From the NCBI GenBank assembly GCA_030746455.1, contig JASLMQ010000499.1:1-7516 (forward strand): 7,516 nucleotides of DNA, given 5' to 3'. Shown piece after piece: positions 1 through 6,357 of the stretch (the stretch's first letter is position 1; each line of letters starts with the position of its first letter). The position numbers were made by a program, and so were the translations under genes. Below the pieces are notes generated by a model. It searched no databases, was not told the origin of the DNA, and saw only the letters and a program-made list of their open reading frames with translations. The DNA is from Candidatus Latescibacterota bacterium. Lineage in GTDB: Bacteria > Latescibacterota > UBA2968 > GCA-2709665.

Positions 1-375
1 ATACGCCTCGTCGACTCCGCCGTTCTGCATCTTGCAGCGACAGTACACGAAGTTGTGTCCCTCGGCCTCGATGTACTCCAGAACCTGGAGGAAGGCGTCT
101 TCCGGCAGCCGCTCTTCGAGCAGAAGCCGACGAGCACCGTCCCCGCCGGCCCCCAGCACGACGGCCCCGTTGTAGCTCCCGATGTACATCGCGCTGACCA
201 GCTCGGGCACACCGCCGAATGGGGCCAGGCTGTTGCCCACGCTCCGGCCACTGATCGAAGCCACGCCGATGCCGGCATTCACGAGCGCCCCGATTGCGGC
301 CATCGAGGCATCCGAGGCGCAACCCGCGTTGTCCAACACCGTACCGTCGAGGTCGAATGCGACCACGCGGATCAT
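1..375 (-). CDS. HAD-superfamily (Cof-type) phosphatase, N-terminal part
   Basis: The 125 visible residues are the N-terminus of a haloacid-dehalogenase-superfamily hydrolase; the rest runs off the left edge. HAD motif I is clear as DLDGT (residues 8-12), with D8 the expected nucleophile and D10 the general acid/base. Motif II is the ISGRS segment (41-45), with S42 in the phosphate-binding position. A YNGA segment (68-71) follows, where Cof-type members have a similar Asn-Gly-Ala. The family generally dephosphorylates sugar phosphates or other small phosphorylated metabolites in the cytoplasm. Motifs III and IV lie outside the window, so activity cannot be judged. The ATG start is preceded by a GAGGAGAGGG stretch at proper spacing, 29 bases after the oxidoreductase stop, so it is probably the next gene of the same operon. 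The substrate is unknown. Confidence 0.85.
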   Translation of the reverse strand, partial: MIRVVAFDLDGTVLDNAGCASDASMAAIGALVNAGIGVASISGRSVGNSLAPFGGVPELVSAMYIGSYNGAVVLGAGGDGARRLLLEERLPEDAFLQVLEYIEAEGHNFVYCRCKMQNGGVDEAY

Positions 376-404
376 CGCCCTCTCCTCAACCGGTCGCACA
401 CCCA

Positions 405-1445
405 CTAGGCCAGAGGAAGCGTCACCGCTTCTCCCCGTTCCACCGACCGGAAGACGGCCTCCGTGAATTCCATGTACTTGAGGCCCTGGTAGAACGTCGT
501 CTCCGCAGACTTGCCGGTCTTCACCGCATCCACGAAGTCCTGCTCGACGGTCCACTCGCGTGCCTCTTCCTCGGGGATCGATATCTCCGACAGGGCGTCG
601 TCCCCTGCCTTCGACCCCAGGATGGTGTCGTCCCCCAACTTGTAGACCAGGGTTCCTTCGCTGCCGTAGAGCTCGACCTGGCTGTCCATCCCGTGATGGG
701 CGACGCTGGAGAAGAGGAACGCCGCGGTCGCGCCGTTCACCATCCGGCCCATGATGTTGACCGTGTCCGGCCGCTCAACCGGTCCCTTGCCGTCCGCGTC
801 GGGAAGCGGCCGTTCGGAGATAAAGGTCTCCGCCTGGGCGGTGATCGTCTTCATCGTGCCCACCCAGCGATGGATCACCTCCACGAGAATTCCCATATTC
901 AGCGCATTGAGCCCCGAGTACCGGTCGATCTGCCGCCAGTGCAGCGGATGGTCCGGATCGCAGTTGGCACCGTTGAGCGAGCGGCTGTACACGTTGTAGA
1001 TCTGACCCAGATAGCCGCTGTGGATCAGCCTCTGAATGAACCAGTCGCCCTTCATGGCCATGGGAGAAGGACAGATCTGGCCCGTGAGCCCCGTCTCCTG
1101 TGCCTTGGCGTACATCGCCTTGGCCTCGCCCAGGTTCATCGCCATTCGGGCCTGAACGAAGGTGTGCTTTCCCGCCTCGAGCGAAGCCAGGGCGAACGGG
1201 CAGTGGCGGTAGGGCCAGGTGCCGATCATCACAGCCTCGATATCGTCCCGCTCGATCAGGGCCTGCGGATCGACCATGACGTCCGCGTCGAGGCCGAATT
1301 CCTCGGCAATCTGTCTACCGCTGGCCTCGCTCCGATTGCAGATCGCCACCACCTTCGCCTCGTCTATCTTCGCAAGCCCGGGGAAGTGACGACTTCGGAA
1401 TATGCCGCCTGCCCCGATCACGCCGATTCTGATCTGGTCTGCCAT
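405..1445 (-). CDS. Gfo/Idh/MocA-family oxidoreductase with atypical active site
   Basis: This 346-residue protein has the usual length for the family. Residues 7-20 form the Rossmann dinucleotide-binding loop (GVIGAGGI, then H20), followed by the NAD(P)-binding domain to about residue 122 and a C-terminal alpha/beta domain. In typical members the segment after GKH reads as a Glu-Lys-Pro motif with a catalytic lysine; here it is FVQARMAM (96-103), with R100 near that position. The usual Asp-x-Gly-x-x-x-His helix reads LNMGILVEV (182-190), which lacks the usual Asp and His. The fold is secure, but ordinary dehydrogenase chemistry is not assured. I recall other Gfo/Idh proteins with a QARMA-type segment, so this may be a subfamily rather than a decayed copy. 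The ATG at 1445 is chosen because AAGGAGGAGGAT lies directly upstream; the frame stays open to 1901, but only antisense-free overlap with the preceding gene lies there. It follows the ceramidase-like gene by 31 bases. Confidence 0.9.
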   Translation of the reverse strand: MADQIRIGVIGAGGIFRSRHFPGLAKIDEAKVVAICNRSEASGRQIAEEFGLDADVMVDPQALIERDDIEAVMIGTWPYRHCPFALASLEAGKHTFVQARMAMNLGEAKAMYAKAQETGLTGQICPSPMAMKGDWFIQRLIHSGYLGQIYNVYSRSLNGANCDPDHPLHWRQIDRYSGLNALNMGILVEVIHRWVGTMKTITAQAETFISERPLPDADGKGPVERPDTVNIMGRMVNGATAAFLFSSVAHHGMDSQVELYGSEGTLVYKLGDDTILGSKAGDDALSEISIPEEEAREWTVEQDFVDAVKTGKSAETTFYQGLKYMEFTEAVFRSVERGEAVTLPLA

Positions 1446-1450
1446 ATCCT

Positions 1451-1457
1451 CCTCCTT
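1451..1457 (-). promoter_or_regulatory. Shine-Dalgarno site fixing the oxidoreductase start
   Basis: On the minus strand AAGGAGG lies 5 bases before the ATG at 1445. It decides against the longer open frame reaching 1901, which would overlap the upstream ceramidase-like gene in another frame. Confidence 0.8.
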
Positions 1458-1476
1458 GTATGATGGATCTCGGCCG

Positions 1477-2751
1477 TCAAGCTGCGTGAAGCCCTTCGAG
1501 CAGACCGACGGCCGTCTCGGCGAGCAGCTCGCCCACCCCCGGCTCGAACAGGCACGCCTGCGGCTCGTAGCCCCCGTCCTCGAAGGCCTTGCGGTTAGGC
1601 AGGTAGCCGATGGAATCATTCGCCAGCTCGAGGACCATCGTCTGCCCGAAGGGTGAACGGCGCTTGATCTCCAGTCCCAGCTCCACGAGAAGCTCTCCAG
1701 GGGCGGTGGCGATGGCCAGATCACCGATCCGCATCGCCTGCACCCAGGTGGGAACCTTCTCGGGCATCTGGGCCAATCGCTCGAGCACGCGTCGTGCAAA
1801 GGCCCGCTCGCCCATCGTGCCCTTGCCGGTCTCCTGAATCTCACGCGCCCGGCCGAGCTCCTCCTCCGATGGCAACGCCTGCCGGTCGAGCTCCACCTCA
1901 TCCATAGCCGCCCCGATCATCAGGTCGTCGGAGTAGTCCAGCTCGTTCCAGACCCAGAACGCGTTGGCGGCCACCAGCGCAGCCACGCGCTCGGTGTGCT
2001 GGTATCTGTCGTTCGCCGGCCTCGCCCCGGCCAGTACGTCGTGGTTGTTGATGTCGCCGCACGCCCCGTTGGAGAGGGCCGCAACGCACGGGTCGCTCAG
2101 AAGACCCTCCATGGTCGTGGAGAAGGACCCGAAGTAGTCGGCCGACACGGCCCGCTCGTGGTCGCCCCCGCCCACGTAGTGCAGGCTGTAGTTGCTCAAC
2201 AGGCCGATCGGCTTCCCCCCGGGCTCCCGGAAGCAGAGGACCCCCACCTCGGGGTCCACGGGGCCGGCGGGCTCGACGGCGTCGGGGTTGCCGACGCCGG
2301 GATTGGTGCGCACCGATCCATCCGCCATGCGGTAGCGCCGGTTGAAAATCACGCGATCCTCCTCTGTCCGCCCCCAGCCCACCTCGGCCGGTCGCAGGTC
2401 CTCCCAGGCCAGTCGTACCGCGTCGGCGATCCTGCCGATGACCATCTCCGTGTACGCATCGTCGCCCGTCTGTGCTCCGGTGTGTGTGTGGGTGCACGAG
2501 ATCAGAACGCGGTGCGGCTCGAGCCCGATTGCATCGGTGATCTGCTCCTTCGCCCGGTCGAGGTACTCTCGCTTCACACCGATCAGATCGCACACCACGA
2601 CGGCGGCCGCTTCGTCCCCCTGTTCGAAGGCGAAACTCCGTGCGTGAAGCGGATCGTGGATGACCTCCGCCCTGCGCTCGTGGAACAGCCCCGGTATCAG
2701 CGTGCCCAGGGGGGGGGTGATGTCCACACACGCGACGCCCGCTTTCAACAT
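1477..2751 (-). CDS. Neutral/alkaline non-lysosomal ceramidase-like hydrolase
   Basis: This 424-residue protein resembles the N-terminal catalytic domain of neutral ceramidases, zinc enzymes that cleave the amide bond of N-acyl sphingoid bases. Family signatures in order are AGVACVDITPPLG (4-16), the zinc-site-like SCTHTHTG (85-92), NYSLHYVGG (187-195) with H191 as a candidate second zinc histidine, SNGACGDIN (227-235), APGELLVELG (350-359) with E353 at the expected Glu ligand, and GYLPN followed by GGYE (382-396), which supplies candidate tyrosines Y383 and Y395. Residue assignments come from remembered family motifs, not an alignment. There is no signal peptide and no room for the C-terminal Ig-like domain of secreted ceramidases, so it is probably cytoplasmic and the substrate need not be ceramide. 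GAGGAGGG precedes the ATG. The stop of a permease remnant overlaps this start. Codons 12-15 contain a nine-C run. Confidence 0.85.
   Translation of the reverse strand: MLKAGVACVDITPPLGTLIPGLFHERRAEVIHDPLHARSFAFEQGDEAAAVVVCDLIGVKREYLDRAKEQITDAIGLEPHRVLISCTHTHTGAQTGDDAYTEMVIGRIADAVRLAWEDLRPAEVGWGRTEEDRVIFNRRYRMADGSVRTNPGVGNPDAVEPAGPVDPEVGVLCFREPGGKPIGLLSNYSLHYVGGGDHERAVSADYFGSFSTTMEGLLSDPCVAALSNGACGDINNHDVLAGARPANDRYQHTERVAALVAANAFWVWNELDYSDDLMIGAAMDEVELDRQALPSEEELGRAREIQETGKGTMGERAFARRVLERLAQMPEKVPTWVQAMRIGDLAIATAPGELLVELGLEIKRRSPFGQTMVLELANDSIGYLPNRKAFEDGGYEPQACLFEPGVGELLAETAVGLLEGLHAA
2709..2717. repeat. Nine-base G/C homopolymer inside the ceramidase-like gene
   Basis: Nine consecutive G on the plus strand (C on the coding strand) cover codons 12-15 (Thr-Pro-Pro-Leu) of the ceramidase-like gene, inside its conserved DITPPLG motif. 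The frame is intact at this length. Gain or loss of one base would shift the frame close to the start codon. Confidence 0.9.
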
Positions 2752-2921
2752 GGTTCCCTCCTCATGGGAATCAGCTCATCACCCGTCTCAGCCACGCCCG
2801 TGCCGATCATCGCCCCGATCCCGATCATGGATGCATCGAACACACCCAGATCTCGGGCGAAGGTGACCCTGTCGGTCGGCTCTCGTGCGCTCGGCTCGGC
2901 CATCAGCCTTTTCCCGTCCAT
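2745..2921 (-). pseudogene. Truncated N-terminus of an APC-family amino acid permease
   Basis: A 58-codon minus-strand frame (52 codons from the second ATG at 2903) reads FARDLGVFDASMIGIGAMIG in residues 15-34 counted from the ATG at 2903. That matches the conserved beginning of amino acid-polyamine-organocation transporters, whose first helix carries a Ile-Gly-x-Gly-x-x-Ile-Gly pattern. Similarity stops after about residue 37: the expected Phe-Val-Leu-Thr-Gly continuation is absent, the sequence turns charged, and a TGA ends the frame at 2745. Roughly 90% of a permease (usually more than 400 residues) is missing, so this cannot be a transporter. The likeliest reading is a relic of a deletion. 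The TGA overlaps the ceramidase-like ATG, and the ribosome binding site of that gene lies inside this frame, so if translated it could act by coupling. A GGAAAAGG stretch just before the second ATG is a modest ribosome binding site. The family call rests on a short but characteristic motif. Confidence 0.6.
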
Positions 2922-2980
2922 CCTACCGTCTTGGCATGGAACGTGCCCTTCGTAGCTGCGCTCTTCGGGTCGGGCGAGGG

Positions 2981-3985
2981 CTAGTCGGTACGCGTCAGGT
3001 CCTCATACCCCCTCAGGTGATAGGTGTATCCGATGTAATCGAGCAGATTGCACAGGGCCCGGAAGGCCACGCCGAACCCGTCGACGCCGCTGACGCCACC
3101 GAACTGCCCGCCTCCCTTCACGTGCGGTTCCAGATCGATGAACACACCGGGGACGCCCAGGGGCGAGAGCCGCTTCTTGATCTCCGGCACGAGCAAGAGG
3201 AAGTCGCGCAGCACCTGCTCGTGTCCGGAATCCCCCCGGTCAACCGGGATGAACCGGGTCAGCCCCCGCTTCTCCGCCGCCGATAGCATAGCGTCATTGG
3301 GTGGGTTGTTGAACCCCTTGATATGAATCCAGCCCACGCCCGGCTTCATCTTCCCATAGTGCTCGTAGGCGCTATCGGGGCTGTGACCCATCGCCTCCAT
3401 GTTGCCCACGTCCGGAATGATGCACGAGTGGGGGCTGTTGATCTTCTCGTGCAAAGCGATCAGCGTGTCGCCGTCGCTACCCACCAGCGCCGACTCCACC
3501 TCCAGGCCGTACACGATGCCGGCCTCAGCGCAGGCCTCGACGATCCGGGTGAGATTATCGGCAGCCTGGTCGAGATACTTCCACGGATCCTCCCCATTGG
3601 GGTGGTAGTAGCTGAACCCGCGGATCAGCTTGGTATTGAGAGCCTGTGAAAGCTCGATGGCCCGCTGAACATCGTTCTCCAGGTACTCGTCGATCGGTAC
3701 ATAGCGATTCTGTGTACCGTCTTCCTGGTCGAGCAGCTTGACCTTGCCGAGGGGCGATCCGAGGCTGGATATGGACATCCCGAACGCCTCGTGCATGCCT
3801 TTGAGCTCGGCGATCTCGTCGTCGGACAGCTCCATCACGTTCTTGACGCCGCTGCCCATGTCGATGAAGCGTATCGTGTAGTAGGAGAGCCCCAGCGCGC
3901 TCATCATCGTAAGCTGCTCTTCGGCGCGCTTGCTCACCGGCCCCTCGTCTGCGAACCCCGAGAGGATGACATCTGGATCTGCCAC
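2981..3985 (-). CDS. Sugar phosphate isomerase/epimerase-like TIM barrel protein
   Basis: This 334-residue protein resembles the xylose-isomerase-like TIM barrel family (AP endonuclease family 2 fold), which includes sugar and inosose isomerases, epimerases and dehydratases that use one divalent metal. Candidate metal ligands occur in the expected order: E162 or E164 in YGLEVES (159-165), D192 in IPDVGN (190-195), H221 in WIHIKG (219-224) and E286 in FIDLEPH (282-288). The N-terminal strand reads ILSGFADEG (7-15). The C-terminal part contains a Gly-rich stretch (GGGQFGG, 291-297). The start is GTG at 3985 because a perfect GGAGGT lies 5 bases upstream; the frame extends to an ATG at 4033, but that would add 16 Arg- and Cys-rich residues unlike the family. 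It lies 51 bases after the TPR gene and upstream of the permease remnant. Substrate unknown; an isomerase or epimerase role in sugar or cyclitol catabolism is inferred. Confidence 0.85.
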   Translation of the reverse strand: MADPDVILSGFADEGPVSKRAEEQLTMMSALGLSYYTIRFIDMGSGVKNVMELSDDEIAELKGMHEAFGMSISSLGSPLGKVKLLDQEDGTQNRYVPIDEYLENDVQRAIELSQALNTKLIRGFSYYHPNGEDPWKYLDQAADNLTRIVEACAEAGIVYGLEVESALVGSDGDTLIALHEKINSPHSCIIPDVGNMEAMGHSPDSAYEHYGKMKPGVGWIHIKGFNNPPNDAMLSAAEKRGLTRFIPVDRGDSGHEQVLRDFLLLVPEIKKRLSPLGVPGVFIDLEPHVKGGGQFGGVSGVDGFGVAFRALCNLLDYIGYTYHLRGYEDLTRTD

Positions 3986-3990
3986 GGAAC

Positions 3991-3996
3991 ACCTCC
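3991..3996 (-). promoter_or_regulatory. Shine-Dalgarno site for the GTG-initiated TIM barrel gene
   Basis: A perfect GGAGGT on the minus strand lies 5 bases before the GTG at 3985. It supports the non-ATG start over the upstream in-frame ATG at 4033. Confidence 0.8.
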
Positions 3997-4036
3997 TGTC
4001 AGTTGAGGACCCTCTGCATCTCCTGCATCGCACTTG

Positions 4037-5299
4037 TCATTCCTTGTCCTGCGCCTTCTTGCTCTTGAGCGACTCGCCCCTTTGCCTGGCCTGCGCGACA
4101 GGGAGCCACTTCCGCGCCTCGACGTGCGTCGAATCGATCTCGATGGCCCTGAGGAACGCGGCGGCCGCCTTGCTCCATTCCTTGTGCCGCCCGTGGATCA
4201 CCCCCACGTTATAGTGATACCCCGCATCGTGCGGATTCAGGCGGATCGCCCGCCGGTATGCCTCGAGCGCCTCGCTGCCACGGTGCCCCGGGCCGTAGCG
4301 CTCGCCAGACGAGCCATGCTCGTACATAAACGCCAGGTGCGCGTGGCTCCTTGGGTCATCGGGCGCCAGCTTGACGATATGGGCGGCAACCCGCCGAGCC
4401 CGATCGATTTCTCCCCGCCGGATATGCACCTTCGCCTGGCCGTAGTAGGCCTCCAAGTGGTCCCGCTGGAGCCTCAACGCCGAAAGGAAGAGCTCCGATG
4501 CCGCATCCAGGCTATCCTGCAGGATGCGGACGTTCCCGAGCCCGCAAATCGCTTCAGGGCTTTGCGGGCGCAGCTCAAGGGACCTCCGGAACGCCGCACT
4601 CGCCTCTCCCAGGCGCCCCTGCTCCTGGTAGACGATGGCCAGATTGTGATGGGCTTCCGCGGCCTCCGGCGCCAGCCGTATCGACTCACGGTAGGCCTTC
4701 GCCGCCGCCTCCAGCAGGCCATCGGACTGGTGTGCGGTTCCCAGATTGTAGTACGCCCGGGGAAGGTCTGTCCAGAGCCTGGGGACGGTGGCATGGTCGG
4801 GAGACCTCGTGAGCACGGCCTCCCACTGCTCCACGGTCTCCGACCAGCGCTCGAGTCGCCAGTAGGACAGTCCCAGACGGAAGCGGACGTCGGGATCGTC
4901 CGGCTTCAGTCCAAGGGACATCTGGAATGCGCCGGCGGCCTCGAGGAACCGTCGGCCGGTGTACAGCGCTTGTCCGAGCTGGTACCACGCGTCCCCGTAA
5001 TCGGGTCGAATTCGCACGGCCACCTCGAAGGCCGCAACTGCACGCGCGGTATCACCCAATCGGACCCGTGCAAGGCCCAGATTGTACTGGGCGATCACGA
5101 AATCCGGCGCGGCCCGCACGGCCGCCTCGAACGCCTCGGCCGCCTCTTCGTAGCGGCCCTCACTCGCCAGCCTCGCACCGCGGTTGTTGTGCTCCTGCGC
5201 CGCTTCGACCCGTGCAGAGGGCGGCTGGGCCTCTGCTGTCAAGCCGATCCACCATCCCAGGACGACGGCTGGACAGAGAAGCAGGCGCCAGAAGGTCAT
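4037..5299 (-). CDS. Exported tetratricopeptide-repeat protein
   Basis: This 420-residue protein has an N-terminal signal-peptide-like segment: R5, a hydrophobic stretch about 6-20, and a likely cleavage site after AEA (22-24). It would therefore act in the periplasm or outside the cell. The remainder is about ten TPR units of 34 residues between about 34 and 390, with the usual pattern of small residues and Pro near repeat ends, as in YNLGLARVRLGDTARAVAAF (72-91). Two insertions interrupt the array, near 170-179 and 329-342 (the second is Gly- and Ser-rich). A lysine-rich tail ends the protein. TPR arrays bind peptides or proteins; no catalytic domain is present and the partner is unknown. 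No good ribosome binding site precedes the ATG, so translation may depend on the upstream gene 54 bases away, or the start may differ slightly. Its place among metabolic enzymes is odd. Confidence 0.88.
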   Translation of the reverse strand: MTFWRLLLCPAVVLGWWIGLTAEAQPPSARVEAAQEHNNRGARLASEGRYEEAAEAFEAAVRAAPDFVIAQYNLGLARVRLGDTARAVAAFEVAVRIRPDYGDAWYQLGQALYTGRRFLEAAGAFQMSLGLKPDDPDVRFRLGLSYWRLERWSETVEQWEAVLTRSPDHATVPRLWTDLPRAYYNLGTAHQSDGLLEAAAKAYRESIRLAPEAAEAHHNLAIVYQEQGRLGEASAAFRRSLELRPQSPEAICGLGNVRILQDSLDAASELFLSALRLQRDHLEAYYGQAKVHIRRGEIDRARRVAAHIVKLAPDDPRSHAHLAFMYEHGSSGERYGPGHRGSEALEAYRRAIRLNPHDAGYHYNVGVIHGRHKEWSKAAAAFLRAIEIDSTHVEARKWLPVAQARQRGESLKSKKAQDKE

Positions 5300-5337
5300 T
5301 GGGTTCAGAATCCCAGGTTCACGTAACCGGTATCGCT

Positions 5338-5353
5338 GCGGGGGAGACCCCGC
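5338..5353 (-). other. GC hairpin directly after the phosphatase stop codon
   Basis: A perfect six-pair stem (GCGGGG with CCCCGC) and a four-base loop begins right after the TGA of the histidine phosphatase gene. No T tract follows, so it is not a canonical intrinsic terminator. It could protect the upstream message end or reduce read-through into the TPR gene; this is inference. Confidence 0.35.
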
Positions 5354-6073
5354 TCAGGATACCAGATCTGAAGGTAGGTGCTCGACCCGGTTGAAGTACC
5401 GGACACGCACCGGTCCGGATTCCGGGAAATCGATGCGACTGACGGCGGTGTTCTGGTGGCTGTAGTACACGCCGTCCTCGGAACCGTCGCAGAGCAGTGC
5501 GTGAATCAGGTAGTTGCCGAACCCCCCGTGGCTGACCAGCGCGATCTTTTCCTCCGTGCCACCGAACCGGTTCCGTAGCTCGGCTGCGACCCGTTCGGCC
5601 CGTGCGAGCCACTCCTCCTCGGTCTCCACCGGCCGGTTCCACCAGCCTGTCTCGGCGAACGCGTCGGGCAGATCGTAGTCGGGGAAGCGGGACTCCGCCT
5701 CCTTGCGCTTGAGTCCGGGGTAACCGACCGGCCCCCTTCCGTCTCCAGTGTCCTGCCAGATCCCGTACTGCTCGTGGAGATCGAGCCACACTTCGGGCCG
5801 GATCTGGAGGGCCTCGGCAATGGGGGCCGTCGTCTCCATCGTGCGGAGCATCGCACTGCAGATGATCCGCCCGATCCCGTATCCACGCCGGTTCTGCTGG
5901 GCCAGGGCGGGGCTGTCGTCCTCACCCTCGGGCTGCCCGCCGTTCAGATGAGCCGCCACAAGCTTGGCCTGCTCGCGTCCTCTCATCGTGAGCGGTGGGT
6001 CACACATCCGGCGCGTCGGGTCCTCCAGGGCGTTGTTGAAGGACTCCCCGTGGCGGATGAAATATAGCTCCAT
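5354..6073 (-). CDS. Histidine phosphatase (phosphoglycerate mutase-like) family protein
   Basis: This 239-residue protein belongs to the histidine phosphatase superfamily. The signature FIRHGES occurs at residues 5-11, with R7 and the phospho-accepting H8. SAMLRTMETT (73-82) matches the motif that supplies a second phosphate-binding arginine (R77). The LHEQYGIWQ segment (99-107) supplies the acidic residue E101, and VSHGGFGN (180-187) the second catalytic histidine, H182. All core residues are present, so it should be an active phosphatase or mutase; the substrate is not readable. An insertion of about 20 mostly polar residues sits near 44-66. The chosen ATG places the first strand (MELYFIRHG) at the very start, as usual in the family, with a G-rich stretch about 6 bases upstream; in-frame ATGs at 6100 and 6157 would add an Ala- and Arg-rich extension. 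It is the first gene after the minus-strand promoter at 6204-6232. Confidence 0.9.
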   Translation of the reverse strand: MELYFIRHGESFNNALEDPTRRMCDPPLTMRGREQAKLVAAHLNGGQPEGEDDSPALAQQNRRGYGIGRIICSAMLRTMETTAPIAEALQIRPEVWLDLHEQYGIWQDTGDGRGPVGYPGLKRKEAESRFPDYDLPDAFAETGWWNRPVETEEEWLARAERVAAELRNRFGGTEEKIALVSHGGFGNYLIHALLCDGSEDGVYYSHQNTAVSRIDFPESGPVRVRYFNRVEHLPSDLVS

Positions 6074-6203
6074 AGCATCCCCCGGGCAGGTGGCGGCCAT
6101 CGCGGAACGCCGAGACCACTCTCGAGCGGCCCTTCGCGCGGCCTGTTTTGCACTCAAACTTCGGAATCACAACAAGTTATGCCGCAAATTGCAGCGAGCG
6201 TTC

Positions 6204-6232
6204 AATATACCATTTTATGTGATGCCGATCAA
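6204..6232 (-). promoter_or_regulatory. Sigma-70-type promoter for the minus-strand gene block
   Basis: On the minus strand TTGATC (6232-6227) and TATATT (6209-6204) are separated by exactly 17 bases. The -10 element is preceded by TGG, an extended -10 arrangement. The surrounding segment (about 6155-6240) is much more AT-rich than the rest of the window. Transcription would begin near 6197, giving a leader of about 120 bases before the histidine phosphatase. Confidence 0.6.
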
Positions 6233-6279
6233 GCGAAATCAGGGCACACGACACTGGGTCGGGGGGCGACGTGAAGCCG

Positions 6280-6309
6280 TTGACATCCGGGCGGCACGCT
6301 GTGTATCTT
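6280..6309 (+). promoter_or_regulatory. Promoter for the YetA/PcRGLX-like gene
   Basis: A perfect TTGACA (6280-6285) is followed after 18 bases by TATCTT (6304-6309), a four-of-six match to the -10 consensus. A start near 6316 would give a leader of about 42 bases. It is divergent from the promoter at 6204-6232. The rest of the 284-base gap between the two start codons (6074-6357) shows no further gene. Confidence 0.5.
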
Positions 6310-6357
6310 CAGTGCCCTTGGCCGAGACCTGGAAGGCTTACCTCGAGGAGGAAATCG

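Noticed and set aside
294..1463. Long plus-strand open frame opposite the Gfo/Idh gene
   Set aside because: It is antisense to a confidently identified gene, is rich in Arg, His, Pro and Leu as expected of a GC-rich antisense frame, and shows no recognisable domain.
1898..2731. 277-codon minus-strand frame inside the ceramidase-like gene
   Set aside because: It is a shifted frame of the ceramidase-like gene with an Arg/Gly-rich translation and no family motif.
3998..4027. Nine-codon frame (MQEMQRVLN) just upstream of the TIM barrel gene
   Set aside because: It follows an AGGAG-like stretch and contains a short GATGCAG direct repeat, but it is too short to separate from chance and has no attenuator-like features.
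4034..5326. 430-codon plus-strand open frame opposite the TPR gene
   Set aside because: It mirrors the TPR gene over its whole length, has no ribosome binding site or domain, and its composition follows from GC-rich codon use on the other strand.
6157..6178. AACTT/AAGTT inverted repeat in the divergent promoter region
   Set aside because: Only five pairs with a 12-base spacer in AT-rich sequence; not distinguishable from chance as an operator.
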